Positions 23,511 to 33,237 of a DNA stretch of 64,000 nt are shown one piece after another. How positions within the stretch are numbered: position 1 is the stretch's first letter; the number at the start of each line of letters is the position of its first letter. The DNA comes from Telluribacter humicola (lineage in GTDB: Bacteria > Bacteroidota > Bacteroidia > Cytophagales > Spirosomataceae). The translations under genes were made by a program, and so were the position numbers. The notes under the pieces are model-generated. The model was not told where the DNA came from, made no database searches, and worked only from the letters and a program-made list of their open reading frames with translations. The stretch is from contig NZ_JAFIQT010000002.1 of assembly GCF_017355935.1 (NCBI RefSeq), forward strand, positions 806,001 through 870,000. The letters are read 5' to 3'.

Positions 23511-25400
23511 ATGGCTGCCCCCCAGATTAATGATGCAACGATCAAGCAGGATATCGAGTCCGAGCTACCCGATAACATCCTCAGGAGTATAAAAGCATAT
23601 ACCGCCAGAGGGATTCTCTTCAAGGTGGTAGACTGGATTGAGGCAGCCCTAACCCAAACTAATTCTTATGCTGAGGGGCTGATGGCGGAGTACCCTAACC
23701 GCTTTTCGACGTTGGCGACTATCCTGTTTATCGACGGTACGAGTGGCAATGATTCCGGAACCGGTAGCAGTGGTAACCCGATCAGGACACTGAACCGGGC
23801 GGCACAGATTGTCAACGGCAAGTTTAGCCAGGTGGAGCTTCGTATCACCGGTACCGTGGAGGTAAGTTTAGCCAACGGGGGGGATGTCACTTTCTACGTA
23901 CCTACCCTGAGTATCTACATACTTGCTGGTGTCACCAATAAACTCTACTTCCGGAAGCGGACCCTGTCGGATGACGGAGCCGTGAACGTGGGGGAGGGAC
24001 AATACAGGCTTGTTCATCACGGCTACTCGTTGAATGTTCGGGTGGATGGCGTGCTGGAAACCGAAAACGCGACGGGCAGTACCGGTGCGGGTGATCAGTT
24101 CTACTACCGAAATAACGTGGGTGCGATCAATCTGGCCAATCCGGTGGGAGCCTCTAATACAGGCAATAATATTACCATCTGGACGCCGGAACGCTCACAG
24201 GTTTCCCTATTACTGGGTAATGGAGGATCAGTGGTCGTGGGCAACAATACCACGCTTTTTGTTCCCGGCACCAATGGTACCAACTGGTACGGTTCCAAGG
24301 AATATCGCTATCGCCGTAGTGTACTCTCAGGCACCCTTACCCTGGGGACGGGTTCCTATGAGCAGCAGGGCATGATCGATGGCCCCGAAAATGCGGTGAA
24401 TGCTACGATATACGTCAACGGCGTGGGCGGCAATGACGGCTGGTCAGGCTTTGAACTGGCCCGGCCGTTAAAAACCATGCGGCAGGTAGGGGAGACCGTT
24501 CGACGTAATCCTCAGCTGAGGAATATCCGGATCCAGCTGATGGGGAACACCGAAGTTACAGAGGATGTGGATTTGTCCAACGTGGATGATGTAGAGATCC
24601 TGCTGAATGGATTCCAGCTTTACCACCGGAGAAAAACGGTCAACGGGAAGGAAGGCACGTTTGCCTTGACTGGTATGCGGAATGTATTCCTGAACGGTAC
24701 CGGGGCGGGTTCGGAGGTCAGAACCGAGGCCCTTTCGGCTCCTCCTACGGACGCTGATTTTACAACTTCCGCTGACTTCATGAATAACCAGTGTGCCTAT
24801 CGTCTGGGTAGTTCGCAGTACGGAGGGTACCTGACTGGAAGGCTTGTGAATGGCGCCCGGGTGAATCTGGGGAACTATACAACGTTGGTAGGTCATCATC
24901 AGGGGATCAGTATCCTGAATAACGGGGTGGAGTACCTGGAAAGCACCCCTGCCATTGCTTCCTTGATTACCCTGGGGACAAAGGCCTTCCTGGGAAGAAG
25001 GCTCAAACACATGGTATTTTACCGCTCGGTGATGGCGCAAAATGAGGTATGGAATGAGATTGTGGGGGGTGATGATCACGCGCTGCTGTCGGGCTACTAT
25101 GTATTAAGCTGCTACGCCAAAACGCAAGGCTACGGAGGAACCATGCAGGGAGCTGTCTGGACGTGCCGTTTTCCCTGGTTTGCGGGGCTGGTTAACCAGC
25201 TGGCCGATTACAGTAAAAACATGGAAAGCATGTCCAATAATACCGATGGCAAAAGCCTTACGGTACGCACCTGGCAGGGGACTGGTAGTGCCTATAATCA
25301 GTCACTGGACTTTAAACTAACCGGTGAGTCACTGACCAGTGCCTGCCCTTTCCGCTTTGAGGTGCGCCGTTTATCCTATGATTCGAATCAAACTATTTAA
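23511..25400 (+). CDS. Receptor-binding / tail fibre protein, beta-helix type
   Basis: 629 residues. The first 55 or so residues (APQINDATIKQDI...VDWIEAAL) are shared with the fibre at 26002. Two copies of an IFIDGTSGNDSGTGSSGNPI-like and IYVNGVGGNDGWSGFELARP-like motif, at about 72 and 304, are the (F/Y)V(D/N)G..G.D..G....P..T. signature seen at the start of right-handed beta-helix domains in phage fibres. The C-terminal third probably holds the trimer tip. It binds the host surface. Its stop overlaps the next start (AATGA). Confidence 0.75.
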   Translation: MAAPQINDATIKQDIESELPDNILRSIKAYTARGILFKVVDWIEAALTQTNSYAEGLMAEYPNRFSTLATILFIDGTSGNDSGTGSSGNPIRTLNRAAQIVNGKFSQVELRITGTVEVSLANGGDVTFYVPTLSIYILAGVTNKLYFRKRTLSDDGAVNVGEGQYRLVHHGYSLNVRVDGVLETENATGSTGAGDQFYYRNNVGAINLANPVGASNTGNNITIWTPERSQVSLLLGNGGSVVVGNNTTLFVPGTNGTNWYGSKEYRYRRSVLSGTLTLGTGSYEQQGMIDGPENAVNATIYVNGVGGNDGWSGFELARPLKTMRQVGETVRRNPQLRNIRIQLMGNTEVTEDVDLSNVDDVEILLNGFQLYHRRKTVNGKEGTFALTGMRNVFLNGTGAGSEVRTEALSAPPTDADFTTSADFMNNQCAYRLGSSQYGGYLTGRLVNGARVNLGNYTTLVGHHQGISILNNGVEYLESTPAIASLITLGTKAFLGRRLKHMVFYRSVMAQNEVWNEIVGGDDHALLSGYYVLSCYAKTQGYGGTMQGAVWTCRFPWFAGLVNQLADYSKNMESMSNNTDGKSLTVRTWQGTGSAYNQSLDFKLTGESLTSACPFRFEVRRLSYDSNQTI

Positions 25401-25777
25401 TGACACAGATTACTGATTTAATCAAGACACAGCCGCAATTGATCCATTCGCTCTTTCCGCATTTGACCGAAGAGCAGAAAGCCGAACTTCCCCTGACGCG
25501 GGATGTGAATATTCGGGCGGTGATGCAAATAGATCGGGGGTGGGTGCAGGGGGGGATGAGTATTCAGGAGTTTACGCGATTAAGACCCGAGGGAGGTGTG
25601 CCGGTAGAAGTAGTTAGTCAAATTAAGCAGGATGTCAATATTCCCGATGCCATAGTGTTTGATATGCTCATGTACGCCCTTAATAAATTTCCGGAGATCG
25701 GTGAGCAGATAGTGGCTATACTGGGCTTTATGCCCGCCGTAGTGCCTCCAGATAGCTTACAAAATGATTTAGAATAA
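25400..25777 (+). CDS. Hypothetical protein downstream of fibre gene
   Basis: 125 residues, starting at the last base of the fibre stop codon. Predicted helical with an LRPEGGVPVEVV turn. Not recognised. Being coupled to a fibre gene, it could be a fibre-assembly chaperone, but nothing in the sequence proves it. Confidence 0.6.
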   Translation: MTQITDLIKTQPQLIHSLFPHLTEEQKAELPLTRDVNIRAVMQIDRGWVQGGMSIQEFTRLRPEGGVPVEVVSQIKQDVNIPDAIVFDMLMYALNKFPEIGEQIVAILGFMPAVVPPDSLQNDLE

Positions 25778-25786
25778 TCGAAATAT

Positions 25787-25930
25787 ATGCAAAGGCAAAA
25801 GTTTAATAAAACGAACTCACTATTAAGTAAAGGTGGAATCTGGTTAATATCGTTGCTGGTGCCTTTTCTGACAGTAACTACGACTGATTGGACAGATTCT
25901 CAATACGTATTTGCATATGCGAGACGGTAA
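25787..25930 (+). CDS. Possible small membrane peptide between the two fibre genes
   Basis: 47 codons from ATG 25787 to TAA 25928-25930: a basic start (MQRQKFNKTN), one hydrophobic segment (GIWLISLLVPFLTVTT) and an aromatic tail. It fills the gap between the neighbouring genes almost exactly. Coding is plausible but unproven. Confidence 0.4.
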   Translation: MQRQKFNKTNSLLSKGGIWLISLLVPFLTVTTTDWTDSQYVFAYARR

Positions 25931-26001
25931 AAATACCACCCTACGGTGTATACAAAAACGACTATTCCCACGATACGACGATATAACCATAGCCACTATT
26001 T

Positions 26002-28092
26002 ATGTCCGCTCCGGAGATTAACGACACGACCATAAAGCAAAGCATTATTGCCAAGCTGCCTACCAATAACAGCAAGCGGATTTTAGCCTCCGGAGTTCGG
26101 GAGGTGCTGACTGAAGAGGTAGACTGGGTAAAGCAAAGTCTAGATGATACTATAGACTATGCCAAAAAGGTATTGGTTGAGGCCGCTCAGGTAGCTATCT
26201 CCACCCCCACCGAGACTCCGCAAAAAATAAATCTAAAGAATGAGGTAATAAAAATGTGTGGTGATAGTACGGTTGAGCAAGGGGGGAGTGCAAACATGAT
26301 AGCATTAAGCACCGGGCTGCGTAAGCCTGGAATGCCTTTCGCTGATATCAAAGGTATTGTTAACCTGGGAGGAAGTGGTTTTACCCTGAACGGATTTCTA
26401 AATAATGCAGGCAACCCTGCATTTGTAGGCCCCAGCGAAGGCTCTTCTACCTGGGATTATAATCTAAAAAAGCCAGTCGGTGCCGTACCACTGGCCGATG
26501 CCCTGAAGGTAGAAGGCAATATATGGATGCTTTGTTATGGCATAAATGACTGCATCCTTAATGCTGCTGTCGGCAATCTGTCACAGGCAGAAATTTCAGA
26601 TTACATTGCGGAACGTCTAATACAAGCAGTTACTCGTATTCGTGTGGCCAATCCTGAAGCTATTATTATTTTCAGAATACCCAATCCCATGACGGCCCGG
26701 CCCTGGACCGGAACTTATCCATCCAGCACTCAGTACCCAACATTCGGGCAAGACCTTGCGGCTGATCAGGCGCTGGTCGAAAAATGGAACCAGGGCCTTA
26801 GAAATGGGTACTTAATAGCCTATCGAGCTTTGTCCAGAACTATATTGTTTGATACCTGGGAGAAAGTTTTCGGTGTATCCGATACAACTAAGCTGGCAAC
26901 TACCGAGCTGCCCTTATTGGGGGATATGGTACACCCAAATACAGATGGTCAGGTATCGATGTTGACAGAATTTGCCTTGCTGCTAAACCCTTATGCTAAG
27001 GGAGAAGTATCACGGAGATACAATGCAGAAAAAACTGCCAGTGCCAGAGGGGGAAATGCTGCGGATTACTATTCGGGATACTACAATGATAACCAATATT
27101 ATGAGCAGGTATTAGATGCCAATCTAGTATCGAGCGGGGTAGGCCATATTGATCTGGGTGTATCACAGGCACAATGGAATCAGCTTGTGCCTAACGGTGT
27201 GAGAGCATATGTAGAAGTGATTGGGGTGGTAGCTTACAGCCTCCCAGCCAACTATACCGCCAATGTTCATTCGGCTTCGGTCACACGATTGCTTAATGTA
27301 ATACCACCGGCAGTAATGCAGGGAACTACGGGGCGTTGCCGGATCTATGTGGATCGGGTAAATACAATCCGGACCAAACTACCATCCAGCCCCTATCTGA
27401 TGGGGCGTATCACAGCGGCAAATCCTCGTAAGTATTTTAGAGGCACTGTCACGAATGGGAATAGCGGCTTCCTAGATATAACCTTCAATAATGATGGAGG
27501 GCGGGGCACAAGCCGCTACCTGAAGAACATGGGTATTGATAATTACCGTAAGCTGGTTCTGGAAATAGGTGGAAACATTCAAGCACCTCTTTCTCTTTCG
27601 GGTGCCACATTCTTTATGAATGGAACAGCGGCCAACCGTGTATTGCGTATAACTAAAACGGGAGAGTACGCTTCTTACATAGGAGCCGAAGTGTTATTGT
27701 ATGTGGATGATAACACGCCCGATCCGGCAGGGTTTGAAGTGGAGCGTCCGGGGCGTGGTGTATGTGAAATGTTAACCGGGGCCAAAGGACGGGTAGTGCT
27801 ACCTACTGCTTATTCAACAGGTATTGCCTCAATCACAGCAGCCCCTACGGTACAGGTTCCTTCGGCTATCACCTTAGAGGTGTACAGGTACGTATATCCT
27901 ACCGGACGGGGAACGTCACTCGGTACAATTACCATTGCTGCTAATGCCGCAAGCGGTTCGCTGGCCTCTATTCCTAGTAATATAGGTGCTCAGTTTGTGG
28001 CAGAAGGCGAACTATTTGAATTTGTGGTAACATCCGGTACTTCTGGGTATCCAGATGAGCTATTGAGGCTGACGGTTAATCCTGTAATCTGA
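26002..28092 (+). CDS. Tail fibre with SGNH/GDSL hydrolase domain
   Basis: 696 residues. N-terminal docking region (about 1-60) homologous to the fibre at 23511. Residues 84-325 form an SGNH hydrolase: block I CGDST (Ser89), block II glycine near 124, block III GIND (Gly180, Asn182, Asp183) and block V GDMVHP (Asp307, His310). Such domains remove acetyl or acyl groups from capsule or lipopolysaccharide sugars during adsorption. The rest is beta-rich and probably the trimeric stalk and tip. Together the two fibres suggest two receptor specificities on one virion. Activity is predicted from the motifs, the substrate is not. Confidence 0.87.
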   Translation: MSAPEINDTTIKQSIIAKLPTNNSKRILASGVREVLTEEVDWVKQSLDDTIDYAKKVLVEAAQVAISTPTETPQKINLKNEVIKMCGDSTVEQGGSANMIALSTGLRKPGMPFADIKGIVNLGGSGFTLNGFLNNAGNPAFVGPSEGSSTWDYNLKKPVGAVPLADALKVEGNIWMLCYGINDCILNAAVGNLSQAEISDYIAERLIQAVTRIRVANPEAIIIFRIPNPMTARPWTGTYPSSTQYPTFGQDLAADQALVEKWNQGLRNGYLIAYRALSRTILFDTWEKVFGVSDTTKLATTELPLLGDMVHPNTDGQVSMLTEFALLLNPYAKGEVSRRYNAEKTASARGGNAADYYSGYYNDNQYYEQVLDANLVSSGVGHIDLGVSQAQWNQLVPNGVRAYVEVIGVVAYSLPANYTANVHSASVTRLLNVIPPAVMQGTTGRCRIYVDRVNTIRTKLPSSPYLMGRITAANPRKYFRGTVTNGNSGFLDITFNNDGGRGTSRYLKNMGIDNYRKLVLEIGGNIQAPLSLSGATFFMNGTAANRVLRITKTGEYASYIGAEVLLYVDDNTPDPAGFEVERPGRGVCEMLTGAKGRVVLPTAYSTGIASITAAPTVQVPSAITLEVYRYVYPTGRGTSLGTITIAANAASGSLASIPSNIGAQFVAEGELFEFVVTSGTSGYPDELLRLTVNPVI

Positions 28093-28136
28093 TCAATGAG
28101 CCTGCCCACCATTGCGGTGTGTAATAATAGATTTTA

Positions 28137-29117
28137 ATGAAAATTTTAAAAAATATGCTTGCCATTATAGAAAGCGGGTTCTACGACGAGAGTCAGGAGG
28201 TAGTCATCCGGGCTGATGTGGCCGATGGTACCCTGACCCTGCTCTACGATGATATAACCAAAGCGGAACTGGGTCAACAACCCATCCTTTCCGGTAAGGC
28301 TATCATCTCGCTAAGTACACCGTTGGAGGAAGGTCAGCGTCTGATTGCCTATCTGGGTGATTACGGTGAAAAGACCTATGGGGCGGTCAACGTCGTAGCC
28401 AGCCATGCGCAGCGGACCGGTTGGAAAGTACCTGACATGGTGGATGGTGTCCCTTATGCCGATTATCTCAGTGATGGAGGAGCACCCATTGCCAGTACCT
28501 ACGAACCGGATGCCTGCTATAACCGAGCACAAGCCTATGAATCTGATATCGAAGCCGCCTTGCATCAGGAGTGCCTGTCCTTTGTGGTTGAGATTCAGAA
28601 TACAGTCATTGCTACTGTCCCTACGGCTATCGTCGTGGTAAAAGAAGTACAGCATGCACCAGGTGGTGCCCTGTACAGCTTTGACGGGGCTACGGCTGGT
28701 AATACTAACTCCAAGAGCTATACCGCCAATGGTACCTTTAAGGTACTGGTGATGGATGCCGAAGATTCGGAGAATGCCAAGGAAGTAGAATTTGAAATTG
28801 CGCTGTTGTCCGCTCCGGCTCCGGTGAATTCCAGCATCAAGCTGCTGTGGTTTGATCCACAACCCACAGCCCCGGATGGTCCGGTAGTCGTGCTTTCTAC
28901 CTACGCTACGCAGGAGGTTGAATTCTCGGTGGACGGAGTGTCACAGTTTTCCAATATTCCGGTAGGGGAGCATAATGGTTCGTGGGTGACGGGGCATCAG
29001 TATAAAACCAACTTCTGGGCGCGCATCCTGCTACTGCCCTCTACGGGTGATTTCACAGCCCGGGTTCGCATCAAGTCCAACACGGCCGATCAGAAGGCTT
29101 TCGATATCAAGCTTTGA
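28137..29117 (+). CDS. Tail-associated beta-sandwich protein
   Basis: 326 residues. The N-terminal half contains a YADYLSDGG region and Cys pairs; the C-terminal half has two Ig-like modules (about 170-235 and 240-326). Not assigned to a family. Lies between the fibre and tube genes, so likely a virion surface or tail decoration component. Confidence 0.55.
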   Translation: MKILKNMLAIIESGFYDESQEVVIRADVADGTLTLLYDDITKAELGQQPILSGKAIISLSTPLEEGQRLIAYLGDYGEKTYGAVNVVASHAQRTGWKVPDMVDGVPYADYLSDGGAPIASTYEPDACYNRAQAYESDIEAALHQECLSFVVEIQNTVIATVPTAIVVVKEVQHAPGGALYSFDGATAGNTNSKSYTANGTFKVLVMDAEDSENAKEVEFEIALLSAPAPVNSSIKLLWFDPQPTAPDGPVVVLSTYATQEVEFSVDGVSQFSNIPVGEHNGSWVTGHQYKTNFWARILLLPSTGDFTARVRIKSNTADQKAFDIKL

Positions 29118-29138
29118 TTAGATATATTATTAATACCG
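29118..29138 (+). promoter_or_regulatory. Degenerate copy of the repeated promoter element
   Basis: TTAGATAT, two bases, TATTAAT, then ACCG instead of TTTG, pointing rightward 6 bases before ATG 29144. It may be a weak promoter ahead of the tube-protein gene or just a decayed copy. Confidence 0.3.
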
Positions 29139-29143
29139 ATAAG

Positions 29144-29470
29144 ATGAAAAAGAAATCAGAATGGCTTCTGCCCGCCGAGGAGATACAGGAGGAAATTAGC
29201 CGGGAGGAATCCAGTCCTGCCGAAGCAATCACTGCCGAAGCTGTCACTACCGAGGCCATTGAGCCCATTCGGTTTACGGGAGCCTTCAACGGTGATTCGC
29301 TGTCCTTTGCGGTAGAGCCTACTCCCCAGGCAGATTCGGAACTCGTCGTGGAGCTCAACGAAACCTTCTGGGCGAAGGCTGCCCTGCAGTCCCCCCTTAC
29401 GGTCGTGCGTGGCTATAAGCTGCCCGCTACGTACCGCATCCGTACTTATGTTCAACCAATTAATTCTTAA
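29144..29470 (+). CDS. Hypothetical structural-region protein
   Basis: 108 residues from ATG 29144 (MKKKSEW). Acidic, Ala/Glu-rich N-terminal third with a repeated AE(A/S)-x-T pattern, then a small beta domain ending YRIRTYVQP. Not recognised. Six bases before the tube-like gene, so likely co-translated. Confidence 0.6.
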   Translation: MKKKSEWLLPAEEIQEEISREESSPAEAITAEAVTTEAIEPIRFTGAFNGDSLSFAVEPTPQADSELVVELNETFWAKAALQSPLTVVRGYKLPATYRIRTYVQPINS

Positions 29471-29475
29471 CAACC

Positions 29476-30432
29476 ATGTCGAATATCAAAGACATTCTGG
29501 GGTGTACCGGTAGTGAAACCCGCATTCTGCGAAGCAACGTCAACAACAAAAATGCACGGAGCCGGTTTGTGGCACTGGTATTTACCGATCCGGATGCGGT
29601 AAAATTCGGGGACTCCTACACGTATTCGGGTGGAGGTAGTGCTGTCACGGTAGATGCCAAGAACGTAGCGAAGGTGCTGCGTGATATGGCCTTTAAGGGG
29701 GCCGCTCATTTCTTCGGCAATCCGACCATTTCAGGCCGTAAGGGTAAGCCTACTGAGGTAATGACGTCCAAGGCTCGTGGTACCCAGGTAGAAACCAAGC
29801 CGACCGGTGAGGTAAACGAAAAGGCAGAATTCGATTTTGAGCACTTCTTCCTGAATATTAAATTCTTCAACGACCTGCGGGAGAATTCAAGGGGACGGGA
29901 TGTATTCATGTTCACTGATGCGACGGTGCAGATTCTCCGGGCCAATGAGCATCAGCCTATTTTTAAAGAGATCGGCCACGTGATCGAGGACGATATCCAG
30001 AAGTCCATTGAAGGTTCTTTCGCCGTGGTCTGGACGGGCCTACGCGGAGAACTGGAGCCATTCCAGGGCGTGAACCTGGCGGATCTGGATGCCTCTTCTT
30101 TAAAGTACACGTTCGCTGATGCCACTGGTCTTACCAACCTTACGCTGGTTGCAGGCTGTGAGGGAGAATGTAAGAAGTACAACCGTACCGCCGCTGGCGC
30201 CATTGGCATTACCCGCGCCATCAAGGAAGCTGCTGGTGGTTGTGGGGCGTACAGCCTGTACTACAACTGCAACGATGCCCTGCCCGCTACGATCACCGGA
30301 ACCGTGGACGCGGCTACGGGAGCGGTTAGCATCACCGTTCTGCCAGCCGGTACCCACAAGTTTACCGTCGCCTACGAAAATGAGGTAGGTATCTGGGGGA
30401 GCCACTGCTTCACCGTAGTGGCTACCGCCTAA
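29476..30432 (+). CDS. Probable major tail tube protein
   Basis: 318 residues. A first domain (about 1-195) with alternating strands and an EFDFEHFFLNIKFFNDLREN helix fits tail-tube folds; a linker with two Cys pairs (GCEGECKKY, GGCGAYSLYYNC) leads into an Ig-like C-terminal domain (about 265-318), a common decoration on tube proteins. A strong hairpin follows the gene, as expected for an abundant structural mRNA. It lies after the fibre genes, not before the tape measure, which is unusual, so the call is moderate. Confidence 0.5.
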   Translation: MSNIKDILGCTGSETRILRSNVNNKNARSRFVALVFTDPDAVKFGDSYTYSGGGSAVTVDAKNVAKVLRDMAFKGAAHFFGNPTISGRKGKPTEVMTSKARGTQVETKPTGEVNEKAEFDFEHFFLNIKFFNDLRENSRGRDVFMFTDATVQILRANEHQPIFKEIGHVIEDDIQKSIEGSFAVVWTGLRGELEPFQGVNLADLDASSLKYTFADATGLTNLTLVAGCEGECKKYNRTAAGAIGITRAIKEAAGGCGAYSLYYNCNDALPATITGTVDAATGAVSITVLPAGTHKFTVAYENEVGIWGSHCFTVVATA

Positions 30433-30447
30433 ACCATATCCAGTTCA

Positions 30448-30478
30448 GGGAGCAGGCTTTACCCACCAGCCTGCTCCC
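30448..30478. terminator. Strong 11-bp hairpin after the tube-like gene
   Basis: GGGAGCAGGCT/AGCCTGCTCCC with a 9-base loop, followed by GTTATTCC rather than a T run. Possible terminator or 3' end protecting hairpin. Confidence 0.5.
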
Positions 30479-30496
30479 GTTATTCCTCTATCTGAC

Positions 30497-32386
30497 ATGC
30501 TAAGTTTTAAGCTCCATATACAGCCCTTTTTGAGCCGTTCGAAGAATGTCACAAATTCGGATGATCTGATGTGCCCTTTTCAGACCAAGGCCATCGAGAT
30601 CAAAGAGGAATTTGATAAGGTATTTGGAGAAACGTATCCGGACTACCTGGATAAGAACCGTCCGAACGAAAAGCCGCGGTTTAAGCAGTACCGCGCGGAT
30701 ATTTATAAGAATCCGTTTTTGACGCTTCTGGATGATATCGAAGATGCACTGGACTACATCCGGGAGGCGGATGACTACGCCATAATCTGGGCGGAGAATG
30801 AGGAGGCGGAACTGCTGAAAAGCTACATGGAGCCGAGAGGGGCCAGTACCTGGGAGGAGTTCTTCTTTGAGAATGTTAAGGATGCCTACATACAGGACCC
30901 TAACGCGGTCCTCGTCGTCCTGCCGGTCGTGCAGCCCAAATCTGAGGTGGAGCGCTATCAGCCGGTTAAGGAAATCATTCCCTCGGCCAACGTATTGCGA
31001 TTTGAGCGGGACAAGTTTGCTGTACTGGAAAGTGAGCGCAAGAATCTGATACAGTCGGGCAACCACTCCATCCGGGATGGGCGTATCCTGTACTTCATGG
31101 ATCACGAGAGCTTTACGGTCGCCGAGGAGGTAAGTGTGGATGGGCGTAGAGTCTGGAAGGTATGGGGCCTTCGTGAGGTACTAGTAGATAATCAACAGAC
31201 CCAGCAGGTTTTCAGTCCGCTGCGTCACCAATGCGGCACCCTGCCCGCCCGTAAGGTAGGCAAGAAGCTTAAAAAGCGCGATGCCTACGGCAATGAGCTG
31301 TACAACACGCTGTTCCAGCGGGTGTATCCGCACATCAAAGATGCCCAGGCCCGCTACAACGATATTCAGGTGGAGATCATCCACCACATCCACGCCCAGG
31401 AATGGCGGGTAGCCTTGAATAAGTGCTCGAACAAAGAGTGTAAGGACGGTGATATTCCGCAGCGGGATGAGGAGGGACGGTTGCTACCTAATGTAAAGGT
31501 ACAGTGCCCGGACTGTAAGGGTACCGGCCATGATCTGAACAATTCCGGATTGGACGTGCTGATCTTTTCCATGGCCAAGAAAATGGGCTACACGCCCGAG
31601 CAGGGAAGTGTGAGCCTGCCGCAGGTACCGGGCGGTTTCATTCCCCGTCCCATTGAATCCCTGCAGGAGCTGGTTAAGGAGTACGAACGGCTGGAAAAGA
31701 AGGTGTACGCCGGTATGAAGATGCTCTTTGCACTGCAGACACCCGAAGTACAGTCAGGCGTTGCCAAGTCTAAGGACCGGGAGGAAATGTACCGCATGCT
31801 GGTGAAGCACTCTTCCCACCTGTGCGGGCTACTGCAATGGCAATACGAGATGGGCGCCCGCTGGATGCTGCTCAAAGAAGCCGATAACGGTATTCCTTCG
31901 GTGGTAATGCCGATCCGGTTCGACCTGAGCAACGCCGAGGAAACCCGGTCGATGCTCAACGATGCCAAGAAGAATGGCTATGCGACAGAAACGGTTCTTT
32001 TGCTTGAAAAAAAGGTACTGGAGGATAATACGAGTAAAGACTCCGACTACTACAAGCGGTATCAGTTGCGTACGCAGCTTGATCCTTTCCTGAGCCTGAC
32101 CAATGAGGCCAAGATGTATGCCTTTGCCTTTTTGCCACGTATCGCCAAGCTGGGAAGTCCCGAGTACAAGCTGTTGGTGAGGGAGTATATGTTCAGCATG
32201 TACTTCGACCGAAATGTCAATAAAGCCCTGGTGAAGAATGAGAACTTTCTGGACCTGCCCATTGATCAGGTGGCTAAAGTTCTCTGGGAATTGACCGACG
32301 AGCTTGCCAATAGCATCCCGGATACGTTGATGCCGGATATGGTACTGAACGCCCCGGTGGACATCAAGAATAACAAACAGCTCTGA
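30497..32386 (+). CDS. Portal protein with inserted zinc-ribbon
   Basis: 629 residues. A large helical protein followed at once by a MuF-like gene, the classic portal-MuF order. Residues about 312-350 hold CSNKEC...VQCPDCKGTG, four cysteines forming a zinc-ribbon-like insertion. The C-terminal half has the helical wing and stem type sequence (YGMKMLFALQ-like KVYAGMKMLFALQTPEVQSG). A dodecameric portal is the DNA gate and docks the terminase. The stop overlaps the next start (TGATG). The portal call rests on context and size more than on motifs. Confidence 0.75.
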   Translation: MLSFKLHIQPFLSRSKNVTNSDDLMCPFQTKAIEIKEEFDKVFGETYPDYLDKNRPNEKPRFKQYRADIYKNPFLTLLDDIEDALDYIREADDYAIIWAENEEAELLKSYMEPRGASTWEEFFFENVKDAYIQDPNAVLVVLPVVQPKSEVERYQPVKEIIPSANVLRFERDKFAVLESERKNLIQSGNHSIRDGRILYFMDHESFTVAEEVSVDGRRVWKVWGLREVLVDNQQTQQVFSPLRHQCGTLPARKVGKKLKKRDAYGNELYNTLFQRVYPHIKDAQARYNDIQVEIIHHIHAQEWRVALNKCSNKECKDGDIPQRDEEGRLLPNVKVQCPDCKGTGHDLNNSGLDVLIFSMAKKMGYTPEQGSVSLPQVPGGFIPRPIESLQELVKEYERLEKKVYAGMKMLFALQTPEVQSGVAKSKDREEMYRMLVKHSSHLCGLLQWQYEMGARWMLLKEADNGIPSVVMPIRFDLSNAEETRSMLNDAKKNGYATETVLLLEKKVLEDNTSKDSDYYKRYQLRTQLDPFLSLTNEAKMYAFAFLPRIAKLGSPEYKLLVREYMFSMYFDRNVNKALVKNENFLDLPIDQVAKVLWELTDELANSIPDTLMPDMVLNAPVDIKNNKQL

Positions 32387-33225
32387 TGGATGAATTCGAG
32401 GACATAGAGGAGCTGGATGAGGAGCTGGAAGCGTTTCTGTCTGAATGGACCGAGCAGCTTGCCCGCTTGAATCAGTCCCTGCTGGAAAGGCTCTACGGCT
32501 ATGTGGATCTGATGGACGTAGCGGCCCCGCTGATGAACAATCTCATGCTGCTGACCAGTATCCGGACGGAGATTCCGGTTATTCTGGCCGCTTCGGGCTA
32601 CGCGACAATGGTGGATGGGCTGATGGGAAAGCTGGACCTGTCACTGGAAGTACTGGACCGCTATTTCGGACGGGTGTTCCCGGATTCGGTAGGAGAGTCC
32701 AGACGGATGATGGAGGAGATTCGGCTGGCCGCCCAGAGTGTACGCAGTACCCTGCTGGGATCAGGCATAGAGGCCACGTACGTAACGCCCATTGAGCAGG
32801 CCCTGCAGCAGCATATTCTGACGCGCAGTACAAAAGCGGAGTTCAGACGCTCCCTGAAAGAACTGCTGCTGAAGGAAGGACTCAGTACCCGGAACATTTC
32901 GACCTACGCCTCGGATGCGCTGTACCAGTTCAGCCGGAGCTATACCCTGAATGTGGGGGAGACGGTAGGTACCCAGTACTACTACTACATGGGTACCCGC
33001 ATTAAGACCACAAGGAATTTTTGCTCCAGCCGGTTGGGCCGGGCCTGGAAGCAGGAGGAAGTAGAGAGCTGGGCGAATGAGAGGTGGCAGGGGAAGATTC
33101 CCGGCACAACCGCCCAGAGTATATTCTGGTACGTGGGGGGCTATAACTGCCGCCATCGCCTGCTGCCGATCACGAAGAGTATGTACGATTACCTGATAAA
33201 ACAATACCTGTTACATCTTAACTAA
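32386..33225 (+). CDS. MuF / SPP1 gp7-like head morphogenesis protein
   Basis: 279 residues. The C-terminal 75 residues show the MuF pattern: YMGTRIKTTRNFCSSRLG, W-x-x-E-E-VESW and GGYNCRHRLLPITK, i.e. T-R-x-F-C, a Trp-rich middle and G-x-N-C-R-H. The N-terminal part is helical. MuF proteins enter the procapsid with the portal and affect DNA ejection. Coupled to the portal gene by TGATG. Confidence 0.85.
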   Translation: MDEFEDIEELDEELEAFLSEWTEQLARLNQSLLERLYGYVDLMDVAAPLMNNLMLLTSIRTEIPVILAASGYATMVDGLMGKLDLSLEVLDRYFGRVFPDSVGESRRMMEEIRLAAQSVRSTLLGSGIEATYVTPIEQALQQHILTRSTKAEFRRSLKELLLKEGLSTRNISTYASDALYQFSRSYTLNVGETVGTQYYYYMGTRIKTTRNFCSSRLGRAWKQEEVESWANERWQGKIPGTTAQSIFWYVGGYNCRHRLLPITKSMYDYLIKQYLLHLN

Positions 33226-33237
33226 ATCTAAATTCCA

